This document shows positions 26,858 to 35,900 of a stretch of 64,000 nucleotides of DNA, one piece after another. The stretch spans positions 62,001 to 126,000 of the forward strand of contig NZ_JADIJK010000011.1 of assembly GCF_017355205.1 (NCBI RefSeq), in the 5' to 3' direction. Position numbers and translations under genes: made by a program. Each line of letters opens with the position of its first letter. The first letter of the stretch is position 1. Origin of the DNA: Bacillus sp. SD088 (lineage in GTDB: Bacteria > Bacillota > Bacilli > Bacillales > Bacillaceae_C). The notes beneath the pieces are model-generated. The model was not told the DNA's origin and made no database searches. It was given only the letters and a program-made list of their open reading frames with translations.

Positions 26858-27058
26858 TGTACTAAGCTCAAAGACGAACAGCGCATTACCTTAGCGAAGG
26901 AAATATACGTAGGTTCCTGCGGGAAGTAAGAGTTCGGCAAGCCCTCAGAAGGCGAAGCCTGAGGAGACTTGCCACTCACCCGCAAAAAGCGAAATATATT
27001 TCCGGAGCGGGGTGTATGCACCATATTAGTTCGTCTTTTTTCTTTGGTGAAAACACTT
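26858..27058. repeat. Family D interspersed repeat, copy without clear ends
   Basis: From actaagctcaaagacgaac to ttggtgaaaacac, about 200 bases, closely matching the copy at 59782 and, inverted, the copy at 37684. Shared words include gcgcattaccttagcgaagg, gaagtaagagttcggcaag and gagacttgccactc. The GGCTGGGACATAA-type outer ends seen in the other copies are missing or eroded here. Confidence 0.8.
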
Positions 27059-27167
27059 TGCCGCAGCTTCTTTTTTGATACTTCGTTTAGGGTTGGTTCT
27101 AACTTGTGAAGGGCTGCATAAAATAATGGTAGAACGAGTTGGACCTGCACAATAGGGGGGTATCAGC

Positions 27168-28025
27168 ATGATGTATAAGTTACTAGCTTTGAATATTGAC
27201 GGCACTTTATTGCAGGATAATGGCCGTATAAATAAAGTAACGAAAGATGCCATTGCATATGCTAAAGAGAAAGATGTTAAAATTGTTCTTACAACATCCA
27301 GAAATTTTCCCACAGCAAAAAGAGTAGCCAAATCATTAAAAATTGAAGAGCATATTATTGCTCATCAAGGCGCTTTTATTGGCAAAGAGATCGATAAACC
27401 TGTATTTGTAAGAAGAATAACAGAGAACATTACAGGAGAAATGCTTGATTTATTCGCATCATTTTCCTGCCAGATTAATATCATTCATGAAGAAAGTCTG
27501 CTGGGAAATAAGATGAGTTTACCGAATCAACTAATGGCGAGAGTCGTTTTTCAAAAGCCTAATCGTTTGGCTTATTCAGAGCAATACGTAGATGATTTGA
27601 GAGAAACCTTCCAGCAGAATCCCATATCTCCAACGATGATTGAAATCGTATTTGAGCATAAACATGACCGTGAAGATGCAATCAAGGTGATTGAAGAAAT
27701 GTATGATGAAGTTGAGTGTATTAAAACGACTCCTTTACGTTTAATCATAGTTCCAGTAATGGTATCAAAATTAAAAGGGGTTCAATTTTTATGTGAGCAT
27801 CATGGAATTAAAAGGGAAGAAGTAGTGGCAATTGGATCAGATCTAGATGATTTGCCGCTGATTCAATGGGCAGGACTTGGCGTAGCAATGGGGAATGCAC
27901 CAATAGAAGTACGAAATGAGGCGAATTGGATCACAAGATCCTACGAAGACAATGGTGTTGCGTATATGGTGAAGGAACATTTCCGTAAACAACATCGTCT
28001 AGGCTTTTTGAAAAATATGAAATAA
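27168..28025 (+). CDS. yhaX: HAD-superfamily Cof-type protein, YhaX
   Basis: A 285-residue Cof-type HAD protein. The first motif, normally DxDGT, reads LALNIDGTLL: the nucleophile Asp is Asn9 while the general acid Asp11 is kept. Motif II is VLTTSRNFPTAKRV, motif III the Lys in VSKLKGVQFL, motif IV AIGSDLDDLPLIQWAGLGVAMGNA. The cap domain lies between residues 85 and 190. I recall the same Asn in B. subtilis YhaX, so it is probably a family trait, and the protein may not be an ordinary phosphatase. GGGGGG lies 7 bases before the ATG. Confidence 0.85.
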   Translation: MMYKLLALNIDGTLLQDNGRINKVTKDAIAYAKEKDVKIVLTTSRNFPTAKRVAKSLKIEEHIIAHQGAFIGKEIDKPVFVRRITENITGEMLDLFASFSCQINIIHEESLLGNKMSLPNQLMARVVFQKPNRLAYSEQYVDDLRETFQQNPISPTMIEIVFEHKHDREDAIKVIEEMYDEVECIKTTPLRLIIVPVMVSKLKGVQFLCEHHGIKREEVVAIGSDLDDLPLIQWAGLGVAMGNAPIEVRNEANWITRSYEDNGVAYMVKEHFRKQHRLGFLKNMK

Positions 28026-28030
28026 ATGAA

Positions 28031-28057
28031 AAACAGCGTGTCCATACGCTGTTTTTT
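28031..28057 (+). terminator. Terminator of yhaX
   Basis: AAACAGCGT and ACGCTGTTT stem with a 6-base loop, followed by a T run. Confidence 0.92.
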
Positions 28058-28111
28058 TCTGCGTATTTATTGTATGATGGAACATATATTCGTTATGAGA
28101 GGAAGATCCCA

Positions 28112-29365
28112 ATGAAAAATGAGATTCACTTTATTCATACAGCTGATCTGCATTTGGACAGTCCATTTCTCGGTTTAAAAGATGTACCAACGGATCTGTT
28201 TAAACGAATCCAAAATAGTACTTTTCAGGCCTTTGAAAAATTAATTGATACAGCCATTGAAAGAAGTGTTGACTTTATTATCATTGTAGGGGATTTATTT
28301 GATGGTGAGGATAGGAGTATTAAAGCACAGGCAAGATTAAGGCAGCAAATGATAAAACTTGAACAGGCAGGCATCCATGCTTTCATTTCACATGGAAATC
28401 ATGATCATTTATCAGGCAGCTGGTTACACTTAGATATGTCCTCCAATGTACATATCTTTAGTGAGGAAGTTTCCTGTTTTGCTTTTACTACAAAAACGGG
28501 TTTAAACGTTCATTTATATGGTTTTAGTTATCCAACCAGACACGTGATTGAAGGCAAAGCCTCTGATTTTATCAAAGAAGGGGAGGCTGATTTTCATATT
28601 GGTCTCTTACATGGACAATGTAAAAGTAGCCGAAGTGATCATCAACCATATGCACCGTTTACGATTCAAGAATTACTACAAAGGCATATGGATTATTGGG
28701 CATTGGGTCATATACATAAAAGCGAAATTTTACATGAAGATCCGTATATTGTCTATCCGGGCAACCCACAAGGCCGTCATAAAAATGAAAAAGGGAAAAA
28801 AATAGGTTATGAGGTTTGCATGAATATTGAAGGACAGACGAGTCTCCGGTCGATTCCTACCTCTATAATTCAGTGGGAAAGTATAGACATTCCTTGTGAG
28901 GAAGGGATAACTTTTACTGAATTGTATACGAAGTGTGTATCTGAAATGAAAAGCCTAGTTGATCAAGTGCAATGTGGCGTATTATTGGAAATTAATTTGA
29001 AAGATCCGGATCAACTTTCTTCTCTCGTACAGCAAAAGATCGAGAATGAAGAGTTCTTAGAAATGCTTCAAGAGGAAACTGAGATAGGAAATTCATTTAT
29101 TTGGCCATATAAGATTAACATTGAAAAGCAACATACTAACGAAGGTTTATTTGCAGACCCTATCTTTTGGAACTTGATGAATCAAACCATTTCAGATTAT
29201 ACGCATGAAGAGATTGATGATTCGCTATCAAGCTTATATACGCATATATATGCCAGTCGCTATTTATCTCCATTAACTGACAACATAAAAGAGCAACTTT
29301 TAGTCGATGCCCAGAAACGAATAAGTGAACGGTTTGCTGTCAAGAAAGCGAGGGAAAATAGATGA
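28112..29365 (+). CDS. yhaO: DNA repair exonuclease, YhaO (SbcD/Mre11-like)
   Basis: A 417-residue metallophosphoesterase-type nuclease. Phosphoesterase motifs in order: HTADLHLDSPF (residues 7-17), VGDLFDGED, SHGNHDH, GLLHGQ and ALGHIHKSE. The start is ATG 28112 with GAGAGGA upstream; the longer frame starts without a site. It overlaps the next gene yhaN by 4 bases (ATGA), indicating translational coupling. YhaO and YhaN look like an SbcD-SbcC type pair, so the two probably process DNA ends together. No direct evidence of substrate in the sequence. Confidence 0.92.
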   Translation: MKNEIHFIHTADLHLDSPFLGLKDVPTDLFKRIQNSTFQAFEKLIDTAIERSVDFIIIVGDLFDGEDRSIKAQARLRQQMIKLEQAGIHAFISHGNHDHLSGSWLHLDMSSNVHIFSEEVSCFAFTTKTGLNVHLYGFSYPTRHVIEGKASDFIKEGEADFHIGLLHGQCKSSRSDHQPYAPFTIQELLQRHMDYWALGHIHKSEILHEDPYIVYPGNPQGRHKNEKGKKIGYEVCMNIEGQTSLRSIPTSIIQWESIDIPCEEGITFTELYTKCVSEMKSLVDQVQCGVLLEINLKDPDQLSSLVQQKIENEEFLEMLQEETEIGNSFIWPYKINIEKQHTNEGLFADPIFWNLMNQTISDYTHEEIDDSLSSLYTHIYASRYLSPLTDNIKEQLLVDAQKRISERFAVKKARENR

Positions 29366-32325
29366 AGATAAAAAGCCTATACATATATGGATATGGAAAA
29401 TTTACAGAATTTGCATGGAATTCCGTTGGCTCAATGCAAGTTGTGTACGGTTATAATGAAGCGGGAAAATCGACGATCATGGCCTTTATCCATAGTATTT
29501 TATTTGGCTTTCCTTCGAAACAGTCATCTCAATTAAGATATGAACCAAAATACAGTCATGCCTATGGAGGAAGATTGGTTGTTGAAACTAAGATAGATGG
29601 GGAAGTGGTAATCGAGCGAGTAAAGGGAAAAGCTGGTGGCGAGGTTCGAATTCAATTTAAGGACGGTACGATCGGTGGGGAAGAGCAGCTACTTTCTTTA
29701 TTAGCCGGTATGAATAAAGCACTGTATCAAAATTTGTTTTCTTTTGATCTCAAGGGGATTCAAGAAGTTCAACGATTGCAGGGCACAGAAATTGGTCGCT
29801 ATTTATTAGCAGCGGGTACGTTTGGAACAGATCAGCTCCTTTCTATAGAAGAAGAACTAAAAAAGGAATCTGAACAGCTTTTCAAGCCGAATGGAAGAAA
29901 ACCGAAATTAAACCAACTCCTTCAACAATTAAAGGAATCTGAACAAGAGCTTAGAAAAGCGAAGCAGCAAAACAAAAATTATGATTCATTATTATTAAAA
30001 AAGGATCATTTAGAGCAAAAACACGATAAGCTCGAAACTGAATTAAAAGAGAAAGCTAATACAGTGCAGAATGTGACGACAGTATTGGAAAAATGGCCCA
30101 TCTTACAAGAGAATCATAGCATTGACCAACGTTTGAAAGAACTTGGATTGATCGAATTCCCTGTAGATGGATTAAAAAGATATGAAAACTATTTAGATAA
30201 ACAGATTTTTCTTCGCACTCAAATAGAAGCAATCGTTGGAAAATTGGAGAAGACCGAGCAAATTCTTTCTGAATCGAAACCATCCCCGGCTTTTCAGACG
30301 GTTGTGCATCGAGCAGATAAGCTTATTCAAGAATGGCCGTTATTTCTGCAAAACCGTGAAGATATGACGGAAAATAAGCGGGAAATAGAAGAAAATAAGG
30401 GGAGAATAGCAGAAATAGAACAAGCTTTAGGTCTGCACGTACAGGCAGAAAGCTTGGATTTAGGTATTACTGTCAAAGAACAGGTAAGAGAGGAATTAAA
30501 TGAACAGCTCAAGTTGCAACTAAGAACTGAAGATATTACAAAGCAATTGGAAAAAGTTTCGTTTAAATTTGCTGAAATGGAAGCTCAATGTCAAAGTATT
30601 GAAGAGAGTTTGTGGTCAGAAACTGATTTCAAGCAACTGGAGCAGGAAAGAAACGCTTGGATCGAAATAGAAGAACAATTGTATGAAAAGAAAAGACAAA
30701 GTGGTAATAGCCAGCAGCTTCACAAAGGAAAGAAACAAGGCAAATATAGAAGGATAGGGGAGGGCGTGCTGTTCTCTCTCAGTTTTGTGCTCTTTGTCTG
30801 GGCTATTGTATCAACGCAATGGCTCTTAAGCTTATTTTCTGGAGCGGTATGCGGCTATTTATTGTTTATCATTTTTTTAGCTAACAAAGGAAAGACAAGT
30901 TCAGATGAACATCTATCTGTACAGATTCAGGAATTAACGGCAGAATTGGAAAAACGTGAAAAAAATTATCATCCCAAAGTGGTATATGAAGAGCAAGTTG
31001 AATTGCGGAATGAATGGAAAAGAATGTACCAGATAGTAGAACAGACAGAACAGGCAGAGCAGGACCTACTGGGGCAAGAGCAGCAAATAAAGACCTATTT
31101 AGCAAGAAATAAAGAACAGATTCAAGCCTATAAGGAATCAATTGGCTTGCCAATTGACTTTCCAGATTTCCGTTTAGAGGACGCCATGGATTTATTGTCG
31201 GAAAGAGAAGATCGTAAGAAGAACATCGAAAAGCTAAAGAGTCATTTACAAGAAAAGCATGATAGGCAAATGAAGTGGCTACAAGAGTTGGAACATATTG
31301 CAAGTATAGCTGGTTGCACGAGAGAGGATCCTTCTGAAACGCTTTTTTCTATCAAACAGAAATTGAAATTGGAAGAAGAAAAAGTAATTAGACAAAATGA
31401 ATGGAAAGTAAAAAAAGAAGAGTTAGAGAGTGAAAGAATAGCCCTTGAAAGGGAATATAAGGAATATCATGACCTCCTTAGCGAATTGCAGAAAAAAGCT
31501 GGTACAGCAGATGAAGAGCAATATCGCGCGAAAGCTGAAAAAAATGAGGAAATGCACCAATTACATGCCAGGCAACAAATTTTACAAGATCAGCTCAATC
31601 AGTCAGTAAAAGATTATTTTAGCTTATATGCTTCACAGGATGAAATAAAACAAGAGCATACCCAGCTTTTAATGTCGATCGAAGCGATCGAAAGGAGTTT
31701 GGAAAATATTAGGCAAGAAGTGGCCGCACTTGATCATCAGATTGCTATGTTGGAGGAAGGGGGGACTTATACAGAAAAGCTACATCGTTTCTATCAAATT
31801 CAGTCTATTTTTCAGGATGAGGCAATGAACTGGGCTAAGGTGAATATGGCGATTTCCTTACTACAAAAAACAATGAATAATTATATATTAGATCGCTTCC
31901 CAAAGGTTGTGCAGAAAGCAAGGGAATATTTTGCATTTTTGACAGATGGGGAGTATCTTTCATTATATTATCAAGAAAATGATCAATTAAATGTGGAAAG
32001 AAAAGATGGGGCATTAATGGAGCCAGTTGAGCTAAGCCAAGGAACGAAGGAGCAATTATACATCGCCTTAAGATTTGCACTAGTTTTTGTGATTCAGGAG
32101 GATTATCGCTTCCCGATTATAATTGATGATGGGTTTGTGAATTTTGATAAAAATCGCACAAAAAAAATATGCACACTTATTCAAACAATAAGTAAAGATA
32201 ATCAAGTACTATTATTTACTTGTCATGAACATATAAGGGAATTATTTTCAAGGGATCGTGTCTTTATGCTACCCACCAATCATGATCAAAGTTCGAAAAG
32301 CGGCAAGAGTCATAGTATGATATAA
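29362..32325 (+). CDS. yhaN: SbcC/Rad50-like ATPase, YhaN
   Basis: A 987-residue AAA-type ATPase. The N terminus has KSLYIYGYGKFTEFAW and Walker A GYNEAGKSTIMAF; the C terminus has the signature LSQGTKEQLYIALRFA and Walker B PIIIDDGFVNFD. Between are long coiled coils (about residues 180-330, 380-450 and 530-830). A pair of hydrophobic segments near residues 465-510 (VLFSLSFVLFVWAIVSTQWL and the next stretch) interrupts the coiled coil, unlike SbcC, and suggests membrane attachment. It starts within the last codon of yhaO. Confidence 0.92.
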   Translation: MKIKSLYIYGYGKFTEFAWNSVGSMQVVYGYNEAGKSTIMAFIHSILFGFPSKQSSQLRYEPKYSHAYGGRLVVETKIDGEVVIERVKGKAGGEVRIQFKDGTIGGEEQLLSLLAGMNKALYQNLFSFDLKGIQEVQRLQGTEIGRYLLAAGTFGTDQLLSIEEELKKESEQLFKPNGRKPKLNQLLQQLKESEQELRKAKQQNKNYDSLLLKKDHLEQKHDKLETELKEKANTVQNVTTVLEKWPILQENHSIDQRLKELGLIEFPVDGLKRYENYLDKQIFLRTQIEAIVGKLEKTEQILSESKPSPAFQTVVHRADKLIQEWPLFLQNREDMTENKREIEENKGRIAEIEQALGLHVQAESLDLGITVKEQVREELNEQLKLQLRTEDITKQLEKVSFKFAEMEAQCQSIEESLWSETDFKQLEQERNAWIEIEEQLYEKKRQSGNSQQLHKGKKQGKYRRIGEGVLFSLSFVLFVWAIVSTQWLLSLFSGAVCGYLLFIIFLANKGKTSSDEHLSVQIQELTAELEKREKNYHPKVVYEEQVELRNEWKRMYQIVEQTEQAEQDLLGQEQQIKTYLARNKEQIQAYKESIGLPIDFPDFRLEDAMDLLSEREDRKKNIEKLKSHLQEKHDRQMKWLQELEHIASIAGCTREDPSETLFSIKQKLKLEEEKVIRQNEWKVKKEELESERIALEREYKEYHDLLSELQKKAGTADEEQYRAKAEKNEEMHQLHARQQILQDQLNQSVKDYFSLYASQDEIKQEHTQLLMSIEAIERSLENIRQEVAALDHQIAMLEEGGTYTEKLHRFYQIQSIFQDEAMNWAKVNMAISLLQKTMNNYILDRFPKVVQKAREYFAFLTDGEYLSLYYQENDQLNVERKDGALMEPVELSQGTKEQLYIALRFALVFVIQEDYRFPIIIDDGFVNFDKNRTKKICTLIQTISKDNQVLLFTCHEHIRELFSRDRVFMLPTNHDQSSKSGKSHSMI

Positions 32326-32349
32326 TTTTAGAAAGAAGCATATAGAGAA

Positions 32350-32569
32350 TGTTCAAAAAGTCCGGTAAAAATGACACTGCGAGATAAAGGATCTTCTACT
32401 AAGTATCGACAAGTCTGAGTCGAACGTCGAGTCACCACGTCCTGTGGGCAACTCGGAAGTCAGCACAATAAGCGCAAGTTCCGCCTCGAACTTTCGACGG
32501 ACAGGACGTACTAGTGTAGGACGTTTGCGATTGAAATTAGTTGGTCCTTTTTATCATCCCTTTTGAACA
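32350..32569. repeat. Family B interspersed repeat, copy 5
   Basis: From TGTTCAAAAAGTCCGGTAAAAA to ATCATCCCTTTTGAACA, 220 bases, between yhaN and yhaM. Contains CACCACGTCCTGTGGGC and GGACAGGACGTAC, both forms of the AGGA-loop module, and long shared text with copy 4 (aagttccgcctcgaactttcga). Confidence 0.85.
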
Positions 32570-32597
32570 CATTCAACTAGGAACGGAGGCGTGAAAG

Positions 32598-33539
32598 ATG
32601 AAAGGAATAATGGAACATGAGGTCGGGGAGCAGGTTGATCTCTTTTTATTGATTAAAAGTGCAACAAAGGGTATGGCAAGTAATGGTAAACCTTTTCTAA
32701 CCTTAATTTTACAAGATAAGTCAGGGGATATTGAAGCGAAATTATGGGATATCTCGAATGATCAGGTGAGAAATTTCCAAGCAGAAACAATTGTACGGGT
32801 AGCGGGTGAGGTACATAATTATCGTGGAAGGCTGCAATTGAAAATTAGGCAAATTCGACCTGCATCCTCTCAAGATGGAGTGAATGTTGCTGATTTCCTT
32901 GAGACTGCTCCAATCGATAAGGAAGAAATCTCAAGCAAAATTACTCAATATATATTTGAAATGAAGAACCCTAATCTTCAACGAATCACTCGCCATTTAA
33001 TCAAAAAATACTTAGATCGCTTTTTAGAATATCCCGCTGCAACAAAGAATCATCACGAGTTTGTATCAGGGCTTGGCTATCATGTTGTGTCAATGCTTGA
33101 TTTAGCTAAAGCGATCGCAGAGCTCTACCCGTCTTTGGATCGAGATCTTTTATATTCAGGGATTATCCTTCATGATTTAGGAAAGGTCATTGAATTGTCA
33201 GGACCTGTTTCTACCACGTATACAGTCGAGGGTAATTTATTAGGGCATATTACCATTGTTGTGAATGAAATAGCAAAGACTGCGGAAGAGTTAGGGATTC
33301 AAGGAGAAGAGGTTGTTGTATTGCAACATATCGTATTAAGCCATCATGGAAAATTGGAATGGGGAAGCCCAAAGCAACCCATGATTAAAGAAGCAGAAAT
33401 TCTGCATATCATTGATAATATTGATGCAAAAATGAATATGCTTGATCGAAGTTTAAAACGAGCGAAACCAGGTGAATTTTCCGAAAGGATCTTTCCTTTG
33501 GATAACCGTTCATTTTATAAACCCACATTTCATTCTTAA
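32598..33539 (+). CDS. yhaM: 3'-5' exoribonuclease YhaM
   Basis: A 313-residue nuclease. Residues 12-90 form an OB-fold nucleic-acid-binding domain ([28 protein letters not shown]). Residues 150-300 are an HD domain with [36 protein letters not shown] and LSHHG metal ligands. The text matches B. subtilis YhaM nearly throughout as I remember it. It trims RNA from the 3' end. GGAGGCGTG precedes the ATG at 32598; ATG 32610 is a less likely alternative. Confidence 0.95.
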   Translation: MKGIMEHEVGEQVDLFLLIKSATKGMASNGKPFLTLILQDKSGDIEAKLWDISNDQVRNFQAETIVRVAGEVHNYRGRLQLKIRQIRPASSQDGVNVADFLETAPIDKEEISSKITQYIFEMKNPNLQRITRHLIKKYLDRFLEYPAATKNHHEFVSGLGYHVVSMLDLAKAIAELYPSLDRDLLYSGIILHDLGKVIELSGPVSTTYTVEGNLLGHITIVVNEIAKTAEELGIQGEEVVVLQHIVLSHHGKLEWGSPKQPMIKEAEILHIIDNIDAKMNMLDRSLKRAKPGEFSERIFPLDNRSFYKPTFHS

Positions 33540-33540
33540 T

Positions 33541-33567
33541 GTCTTTCAATTGAAAGGCATTTTTTTT
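33541..33567 (+). terminator. Terminator of yhaM
   Basis: GTCTTTCAATTGAAAGGC, self-complementary with a G-U pair, followed by ATTTTTTTT directly after the stop codon. Confidence 0.82.
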
Positions 33568-33649
33568 CTTTTGGTACATATACTTTATTAAAAGAATTAA
33601 CATCTGTTCCAGTACTAATTGGACAAGTATAGGAAGGAGTGGACATGTA

Positions 33650-33841
33650 TTGAGTTTACCTATCTGGATATACGTAGTCGTTGCAGGGATCTTCTTAAGC
33701 GCATTCATGGCAGTGAAGACAGCTAAGGAAGATCGGGATATGGAAGAGGAATGGATTGAACAAGAAGGACAAGTTTACGTGGATCGTATGCAAAAGGAAA
33801 AAAAGGATAGACAAAAACTTAAAACCTTAGCTGGTAAATAA
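33650..33841 (+). CDS. yhaL: Sporulation protein YhaL
   Basis: A 63-residue protein with an N-terminal membrane segment (LPIWIYVVVAGIFLSAFMAV) and a charged helical tail (KTAKEDRDMEEEWIEQEGQ). The start is TTG at 33650, with AAGGAG about 10 bases upstream; the nearby ATG at 33645 runs into an immediate stop. Location between yhaM and prsA and length fit YhaL, a sigma-E-linked sporulation protein in B. subtilis. No enzymatic role is evident. Confidence 0.85.
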   Translation: MSLPIWIYVVVAGIFLSAFMAVKTAKEDRDMEEEWIEQEGQVYVDRMQKEKKDRQKLKTLAGK

Positions 33842-33848
33842 AGCGAGG

Positions 33849-33950
33849 CTTATCGGAGTGTTAGCGTCCGTTATCCCCCACTTAGGCTTCTTTGAAATTT
33901 CCTAGTCTTGAAGTCGGGGGCTTACGGACGGTTGCACCGGGATAAAGTTA
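33849..33950. repeat. Short family A relative (A'), copy 1
   Basis: About 100 bases: TTATCGGAGTGTTAG, then CGTCCGT...ACGGACG as outer stem and CCCCCACT...AGTCGGGGG as inner stem, then CACCGGGATAAA. This is the nested double stem of the left end of family A with different stem bases. Additional text to about 33994 (aatacgggataaaa) resembles another element end. Confidence 0.75.
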
Positions 33951-34000
33951 AACTTCATTACTGATGAATTTCTGCTCGTTAATACGGGATAAAAAGAAAA

Positions 34001-34025
34001 AAAGCTGCATATCGCAGCTTTTTTT
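34001..34025. terminator. Terminator of prsA
   Basis: AAAGCTGC and GCAGCTTT stem with a 5-base loop, T runs on both strands, 9 bases beyond the prsA stop codon. Confidence 0.9.
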
Positions 34026-34033
34026 CATAGTCA

Positions 34034-34996
34034 TCATTTATCTTCTTTTTCATCAGCTGAATCTTCATCTTCTGCCTGGTCATCATTTGATGTGTCTGCA
34101 TCTTCATCCACTTGATCATCTGGTGCCTCACCAGGATCTGGAGCGTCCATTATGGAATCTAATGATGCTTTTAAATCGTCATCTTTAACTTCTACTTTGG
34201 CATTCTTAAGCTCTCTCTTCATTGCTTGAAGGATAGAATCTTGATCAAGCTTGGCCAATTTTAATTCTTGCATGTACTCATCTTTTACTTTATCAAATTC
34301 TTCTTTTTCCGGCTTTTTCGTTACTTCAATAAGATGCCAACCAAATTGGGTTTCAATCGGAGCACTTACTTCGCCTTCTTTTAAATCAAAGGCTGCAACT
34401 TTAAAGTCCTCGTCCATTTGTGGATCCTCTCTTGAAAGGGTTCCAAGATCTCCACCATTTTCTGCTGTTGCATCTGTCGAGTATTCTTTCGCTACATCGG
34501 CAAAATCTTCACCGTCATCCAATTTCTTCTTCGCTTCTTTAGCCGTCTTCTCATCTTCCACAATAATGTGTCGAACGTCGATATCAGGCTCTTTCTGATC
34601 GTAATACTCCTGCAGTTCGTCATCTGTCACTTCAATGTCTTTCGTTGCGGCTTTTTGTTGCAACAGGTTTAAATAAAGAACTTCTCGAAAATCTTCTTCA
34701 TCACTGAAGCCAGATTGCATGAGTTGCATTTCAAATTGTTCTCCAAGCTGGTCTTTAATTTTATTCAATTCTGCGTCTACTTCTTTATCGCTTACTTTAT
34801 ACTCTTTTTCAAGTACTTTCTCTACGACAAGTTGTTGAAGTACTTGATCTCCAACTCTTTCCTTCATCGCATCGTAAAGTTCCTCTTTTGATACATCTCC
34901 CGCTTTTGATTTTACAACGGTATCCCCGCCGCCGCTACAAGCAGCAAGTCCAACAACACCAGCTGCTAACGTTAGGGAAAGCACCCACTTTTTCAT
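34034..34996 (-). CDS. prsA: Foldase lipoprotein PrsA (peptidyl-prolyl isomerase)
   Basis: A 320-residue lipoprotein. The signal peptide MKKWVLSLTLAAGVVGLAAC ends in lipobox LAAC. A parvulin domain spans about residues 130-225: DVRHIIVEDEKTAKEAKKKL, FADVAKEYSTD, NGGDLGTLSRED, and FGWHLIEVT. Flanking helices form the foldase chaperone part. It folds secreted proteins outside the membrane. The last 45 residues are very acidic (DAPDPGEAPDDQVDEDADTS and on), longer than the usual tail. The ATG at 34996 has GGGAG upstream. Hpr and secretion gene ecsA are encoded nearby, as in B. subtilis. Confidence 0.95.
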   Translation of the reverse strand: MKKWVLSLTLAAGVVGLAACSGGGDTVVKSKAGDVSKEELYDAMKERVGDQVLQQLVVEKVLEKEYKVSDKEVDAELNKIKDQLGEQFEMQLMQSGFSDEEDFREVLYLNLLQQKAATKDIEVTDDELQEYYDQKEPDIDVRHIIVEDEKTAKEAKKKLDDGEDFADVAKEYSTDATAENGGDLGTLSREDPQMDEDFKVAAFDLKEGEVSAPIETQFGWHLIEVTKKPEKEEFDKVKDEYMQELKLAKLDQDSILQAMKRELKNAKVEVKDDDLKASLDSIMDAPDPGEAPDDQVDEDADTSNDDQAEDEDSADEKEDK

Positions 34997-35005
34997 AATT
35001 GACAA

Positions 35006-35340
35006 CTCCCTACAATATTAAGTCGAAGATTGTTTTAAGCCACAAAACTTACTATAACATAGTTTATTGCAGATGATAAATACTTTTTCTAATAATTCTT
35101 TAAAAATAGGCGTTTGCTTCATGACAAATCAACTGATAAGGACATAGGGTATAAGGAATGGGATAACAAACTATTTGGTTAGAAAAAAATTAAAGGTTTG
35201 CCTGCAATTTGACATTTTCTTATTCAACTGATTATGAACAGGAGCATAATTTTGAAAAAAAATGAGAAACTTGGGCAAACGTCCTAACCAATAACAAAAA
35301 AATGAATAATATAAAGTAAGATCTAGAGGAGGTGTTGTAA
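35006..35340. other. AT-rich intergenic region between prsA and YjcZ genes
   Basis: 335 bases without a coding frame or recognisable repeat. It should carry the divergent promoters of prsA and the YjcZ gene; a strong AGAGGAGGTG ribosome binding site lies at 35325-35333. I could not assign promoter boxes with confidence. Confidence 0.5.
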
Positions 35341-35430
35341 TTGTCAGCTGGAGCTGGTTACGGCGGAGGCTTCGCCCTTATCGTTGTATTGTTCATTCTG
35401 TTAATTATCGTGGGGGCGTCTTGGCTATAA
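35341..35430 (+). CDS. YjcZ-family sporulation micro-protein (short form, 29 aa)
   Basis: A 29-residue protein beginning at TTG 35341 after AGAGGAGGTG. The sequence MSAGAGYGGGF is followed by the hydrophobic tail [18 protein letters not shown], identical to the 47-residue paralogue at 15513 except for one residue (S for A). Too short for most gene finders. Ends 20 bases before a strong terminator, so it is probably a monocistronic sporulation transcript. Confidence 0.9.
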   Translation: MSAGAGYGGGFALIVVLFILLIIVGASWL

Positions 35431-35450
35431 TATAAGAAGGATAAAATACA

Positions 35451-35487
35451 AAAAGGCGGGTTCCGATTTAGGGAACTCCGCCTTTTT
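35451..35487 (+). terminator. Terminator of the short YjcZ gene
   Basis: AAAAGGCGG-GTTCC and GGAACTCCGCCTTTT pair with one bulge around a short loop, followed by T. Confidence 0.9.
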
Positions 35488-35821
35488 ACGTATACAAAAT
35501 TTTGATGTAGGTTGAGAAAAGGAGAATAGTGGTTAATGTGTTAATTGTACGAAAAACCGTTGGTTGGCGTTCTTCTGGAATTTCCCTAAGGACACAGAGG
35601 GAGTTGGTAAGGTTATTAAATATGTATAAGATAATAATAGCAAAAATACAAAAAAGCGAGATCAATATGTTTCCTTCCCTTCGTCTCCTATATAGTAAAA
35701 GAATATCAAATTTATCTTGAAAAAGATAGGGAAAATTAAAATCGAGTTCTCATGCACGAGGTGGTAAAATATGATAATGTGCTTTCAATAGCATTGTTAC
35801 ATAAGGAGAGAAATTTGTGCG

Positions 35822-35896
35822 CAATCCCATTTGGGCAAGTCTGCCTGCTCGTAAGCAGAGGCCTGGAGCAGACAGACCGTTCATCTCTCTTGGGAT
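35822..35896. repeat. Imperfect nested palindrome downstream of the DUF3267 gene
   Basis: An inner stem GTCTGCCTGCTC/GAGCAGACAGAC is enclosed by ATCCCA/TGGGAT. The single mismatch is A-C on the plus strand but a G-U pair on the minus strand, suggesting the minus-strand RNA. There is no T run after it, so it is not a standard terminator of the minus-strand gene that ends at 35901. It may act as a 3'-end stabiliser or be a repeat. Confidence 0.55.
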
Positions 35897-35900
35897 CGAT

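Noticed and set aside
35529-35720. 63-codon frame after the short YjcZ gene
   Set aside because: AAGGAG precedes a GTG, but composition is not protein-like and no family is recognised; evidence too thin.
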